7,322 bases of DNA from Euryarchaeota archaeon UBA561 (GTDB lineage Archaea; Thermoplasmatota; Poseidoniia; Poseidoniales; Poseidoniaceae): the NCBI GenBank assembly GCA_002502295.1, contig DANX01000016.1, forward strand, positions 5,215 to 12,536, read 5' to 3'. Under the pieces are notes generated by a model. The model searched no databases, was not told the origin of the DNA, and saw only the letters and a list, made by a program, of their open reading frames with translations. Both the position numbers and the translations under genes were made by a program. This document shows positions 4,343 to 7,322 of the stretch, piece after piece. Within the stretch, counting starts at the first letter, position 1. Every line of letters starts with the position of its first letter.

Positions 4343-7297
4343 ATGATGACCGAGCGCAAGCCAAGGAAAAGTTCCGGAAAACGAGCAAGTCTCGGATTTG
4401 TGCTGATGCTCATGCTATCATCGCTTGGAGCGCTTGCAACCGTTCCTGCAGCAAGCGCCGCCTTACCGGGCTCAATCGGCATCACCAACAGCCCGTCGCC
4501 ATCACCGAATGCGTGGTACTCGTCCTTTGACACGATCGAATTTGAGGCGGAGATCACGAATTATTACGCATCCTCATCCGGTGCAGGTCGCACGTTAACC
4601 TGGTATGCATGCGAAGGCGACGTCACAACGGCTCAATGCAAATCGGTGTTTGACGACACGGGCCAATTCAACATGGGAAACATTGCTGGACAATCCACTG
4701 AAAGCGTTCAATCCGCTGAATTTTGGAATCCAGGCTCAAACTCGGAAGGTATTTTCACCATTCTCTACACCTTTAGTCAAAACGACCAAGTCGCCGCTGA
4801 TGATGAGTTTCGATTCCATATCAACGTGACCAGTGATTTCGTTGACATTGTCGCCGATACCGCCCACAACCCGCTCGAACACCTCTCCAATTTGGCCGTC
4901 TATGATGCAGAGCAGGTCCTCAACACCAACACCGACTATGTGCTCAAGGCAAAAGGTGAATCGACCTTGTGCGGCGTTTGTGCCTTCTCGGGAGAATTTG
5001 GCTGGCAGCTTTGGGACGTGGAGGAGACCATGCTTCTCAAAGAGGCCTACAAAACCGTCTCAAACCTACCCGCTTGGGGAGGAACAGACCCTTACAACAT
5101 CAATTTGCCCAATTTTAATTACGGACAAGAGGGGCGCTACACCCTCAAATTCGGACTCTTCACCAGCACCGGCAACCCCCACGCCGACCTGAACCCAAAC
5201 AACAACCTCGCCACGTTCGAACTCGTCCTCAACAACAGCATTGACCTCAAGGTGTTGGACGTCTACCCCAGCCACAATCCTCAGTCGTCGCTCTTCTATT
5301 ATGGCACCGACCGAGTGGTGTCAACCTTCTCGAACGACGGCAACATGTCGGTTGAGAACATCTCCGTCTCCTACCAGGTGTACAATTCACAATACGATCT
5401 GGAGGTTGACGAAACTTGCCTCATCCCAGTCATGCATCCGAGCGCAACTGCCACGTGCATGTTCAACATGACCACCACGGGCGACAACCGCCTCATTCGA
5501 ATCCAAATGCCAACCATCTACCAAAACGGCGAGGATGTTCGCATGGGAGACAACCTCTACCAACTGGCGGCCGATGTGCAAGTCGGTCCAATCAACCCGA
5601 CGGTCCAAACGAACTCTGAAAACAATGTATTCCTCACCACCGATTACGTGGAACTCGTGGGCCGTTTCAGTTCCATAGCGTCCCAACCGCTGACCTACAC
5701 GTGGAGAGAGGGATTCTACGTTTGGGGCACTGGTCAGGTGTTGAACCGAACCGGTGAAGACTTCGGACTCGGCCATCACAACATAACCCTCCAAGTCGAC
5801 GATCCGTGGGGTGAAACCGAATACACCTATGTTGAATTTGACATCCTCAACTCGGTTTCCATTCTGGCCGAACCGTACATGACGGGTTTTGCCATTACGG
5901 AACAGGAAGCGACGGCGTCCCACTCCATGCTGCTACCCCACCTCGGGAACAATTACGGCATTGGTGGGGGAGAATCGCCGTTGATGATGATCGAGGTGAA
6001 GGTCGAAACAGAATCTTCGGAAGACCTCGGTCTGCGAAGTTTGGACCTCACGCTGAACCTTACACAAATACTGCCTGAAAACATTGACCTTTCCACGGTC
6101 GACCTCCGATACCTCCCTTCACTGGACAGCGTTTCGTGGGAATTCCTTGACGGTGTCGACTCCTACTCGTTTACACCAGACCACACGCAAGTTGATGTTA
6201 TGATGACCAAAACCGGTGTTCTTCTGCTCGTCGGCGTCCTGCCAAACGCTGATGTTTCAGCGGAAGAGGTGGAATGGTCCCAATTGATGGGTGGCCAGAT
6301 CGAATTGAATTGGACGCCAACTGGCGACATGACAAACCCGTATGTTGGGGGCTGGAACATTTACAAAATTGCTGGAATCACGGGTACAACCGTGTTCCCT
6401 GAAACAAGCAGCGGCATCAACGAAAACATCTGGGAGGAACTCACGCTCGATTCGTTGACCACAACGCTCTCACTCACCGAAAGCGGATGGGTTGACCCGC
6501 TACCGCTTGAAACCGGCATTTGTGCTTCCTACGCCATCATACCGATTGACCGTGAAGGAAACGCAAACCTACAGCGAGCCAACATCACCCGTGTTGACGG
6601 GGCTGCCGGCCAAGTATGCGGCGATGCCATTCCTCCCTCAACCACCTTAACCGATCTCTCTCACTCCTGGAGGTTCACCAACGACACGGCCTGCTTTGAC
6701 CAGCAACAAGACTGGTCCTTGTGCTACGAGACAACCTTGACATGGACATGGCCAAACCATGAGGCTCAAGGCAACGTGTCATGGAACGTGTATCGGGTTG
6801 AAACGCGCCCGAGCGACATCGACCTACGATTTATCGAGCCATTCATCAACGGCATGGAGGGTGTACCCGGAGAACAAGCCACGCTCATCCAAACTGGCCT
6901 CGAGCGGGATGGAATCCAACCCCATCGCACCTACTACTACATCTTCGCACCCATTGACAGTGTAGGCAATGAATTGGAAGCTGCGAACTACCCTTCCGAC
7001 AACATCGAGCGAGTCAACATTGACGATGACTGGTGGACATACAACCAACACCTGATTCCTCCGGAGCCCGAACCTCCAGAACCACCACTCGGCGTTCCGT
7101 GGTTGCAAAAACTCAACGATGCCATGGGTGCAGAAGAATTCCAACTTGCAGGAGCCGCCTTGCTCGCAACGATTTTGCTGAACTTCATCCTCTTGCCGTT
7201 GATATTGAAGAGGCGCAAGCGACTCAAGCGGGTTCTCGATGCCCGGAGACGCAACAAAGCTGCTTCTATGAGTGAATTTGACGACTTCTTCGAGTGA
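4343..7297 (+). CDS. Large secreted, C-terminally anchored surface protein
   Basis: This 984-residue protein has a Sec-type signal peptide: basic residues at 5-14, a hydrophobic core at 17-34, and probable cleavage after AASA (Ala39). The ectodomain is a chain of beta-rich modules, assigned by eye: CARDB-like stretches near 160-297 (ending DLNPNNNLATF) and 300-415 (starting IDLKVLDVYP), a PKD-like module near 415-500 (LTYTW, then LGHHNITLQVDDPWG), an unassigned stretch at 500-645, and two Fn3-like modules near 645-765 (IELNWTP, GGWNIYKI) and 770-895 (LTWTWP, VSWNVYRV). A proline-rich stalk (PPEPEPPEPP, 906-915) leads to a membrane helix at 935-955. The cytoplasmic tail is basic (KRRKRLKR) and ends in the acidic EFDDFFE. 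Many N-x-S/T sequons fit glycosylation. A role as adhesin, receptor or S-layer-associated protein is plausible, but no enzymatic motif is seen. Annotation from the ATG at 4166 would add 59 residues that mask the signal peptide. Confidence 0.9.
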   Translation: MMTERKPRKSSGKRASLGFVLMLMLSSLGALATVPAASAALPGSIGITNSPSPSPNAWYSSFDTIEFEAEITNYYASSSGAGRTLTWYACEGDVTTAQCKSVFDDTGQFNMGNIAGQSTESVQSAEFWNPGSNSEGIFTILYTFSQNDQVAADDEFRFHINVTSDFVDIVADTAHNPLEHLSNLAVYDAEQVLNTNTDYVLKAKGESTLCGVCAFSGEFGWQLWDVEETMLLKEAYKTVSNLPAWGGTDPYNINLPNFNYGQEGRYTLKFGLFTSTGNPHADLNPNNNLATFELVLNNSIDLKVLDVYPSHNPQSSLFYYGTDRVVSTFSNDGNMSVENISVSYQVYNSQYDLEVDETCLIPVMHPSATATCMFNMTTTGDNRLIRIQMPTIYQNGEDVRMGDNLYQLAADVQVGPINPTVQTNSENNVFLTTDYVELVGRFSSIASQPLTYTWREGFYVWGTGQVLNRTGEDFGLGHHNITLQVDDPWGETEYTYVEFDILNSVSILAEPYMTGFAITEQEATASHSMLLPHLGNNYGIGGGESPLMMIEVKVETESSEDLGLRSLDLTLNLTQILPENIDLSTVDLRYLPSLDSVSWEFLDGVDSYSFTPDHTQVDVMMTKTGVLLLVGVLPNADVSAEEVEWSQLMGGQIELNWTPTGDMTNPYVGGWNIYKIAGITGTTVFPETSSGINENIWEELTLDSLTTTLSLTESGWVDPLPLETGICASYAIIPIDREGNANLQRANITRVDGAAGQVCGDAIPPSTTLTDLSHSWRFTNDTACFDQQQDWSLCYETTLTWTWPNHEAQGNVSWNVYRVETRPSDIDLRFIEPFINGMEGVPGEQATLIQTGLERDGIQPHRTYYYIFAPIDSVGNELEAANYPSDNIERVNIDDDWWTYNQHLIPPEPEPPEPPLGVPWLQKLNDAMGAEEFQLAGAALLATILLNFILLPLILKRRKRLKRVLDARRRNKAASMSEFDDFFE

Positions 7298-7299
7298 AG

Positions 7300-7322
7300 T
7301 GGCGCGGCAGGGGAGATTCGAA
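7300..7322 (-). tRNA. Partial tRNA gene, 3' end only (isotype unknown)
   Basis: Read on the minus strand, the last 23 bases give TTCGAAT (a canonical seven-base T-loop, 7322-7316), CTCCC (T-stem 3' strand, 7315-7311), CTGCCGC (seven-base acceptor strand, 7310-7304), discriminator G (7303) and an encoded CCA (7302-7300). All spacings match a tRNA 3' end. The rest of the gene lies beyond the window, so the T-stem 5' strand, expected as GGGAG, and the 5' acceptor strand, expected near GCGGCAG, cannot be checked. The anticodon is also outside. Only two bases separate the CCA from the convergent surface protein stop codon. Confidence 0.68.

Noticed and set aside
5387..5923. 178-codon open frame on the minus strand inside the surface protein gene
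   Set aside because: The plus-strand frame has a signal peptide, coherent beta modules and an anchor. The antisense product shows no recognisable motif.

Overview
The window looks like archaeal DNA, most likely from a marine Thermoplasmata-type euryarchaeon such as Marine Group II (Poseidoniales). This rests on a KaiC/RAD55-type ATPase family in an operon, a pilin-like secreted protein, a very large Asn/Asp/Thr-rich surface protein with a C-terminal membrane anchor, and archaeal-type GGTGAT/GGGTGG ribosome binding sites. The phylum-level placement is inference. No ribosomal or other marker gene is present to settle it.

Layout. Positions 50-4186 hold five closely packed genes on the minus strand, which read as one operon. 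In transcription order they are: a pilin-like, membrane-anchored lamin-tail-domain (LTD) protein (4186-3107); a KaiC-family ATPase with intact Walker A and B (3138-2254); a short RecA-fold protein with no P-loop (2251-1667); a second KaiC-like protein whose P-loop lysine and threonine are replaced (1655-852); and a UbiE/MenG-type SAM methyltransferase (829-50). The three middle proteins align with each other motif by motif. They appear to be paralogues: one active enzyme and two pseudo-ATPases.

A 156-base divergent promoter region (4187-4342) separates this operon from a plus-strand gene (4343-7297). That gene encodes a 984-residue secreted surface protein with a signal peptide, CARDB-like, PKD-like and Fn3-like beta domains, a proline-rich stalk, a transmembrane helix and a basic then acidic cytoplasmic tail. 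The last 23 bases contain what looks like the 3' end of a convergent minus-strand tRNA gene, with T-loop, acceptor strand, discriminator G and an encoded CCA, only two bases past the stop codon of the surface protein gene.

The main hypothesis is a mixed KaiC-like complex. The intact subunit would bind ATP. One pseudo-subunit has lost the P-loop but keeps the acidic pair, the Walker B aspartate and the K-x-R finger that KaiC-family subunits insert into a neighbour's active site. The other has lost nearly all catalytic features. Co-transcription with a pilin-like envelope protein suggests, but does not prove, a role in building or regulating a surface structure or in signalling at the membrane.
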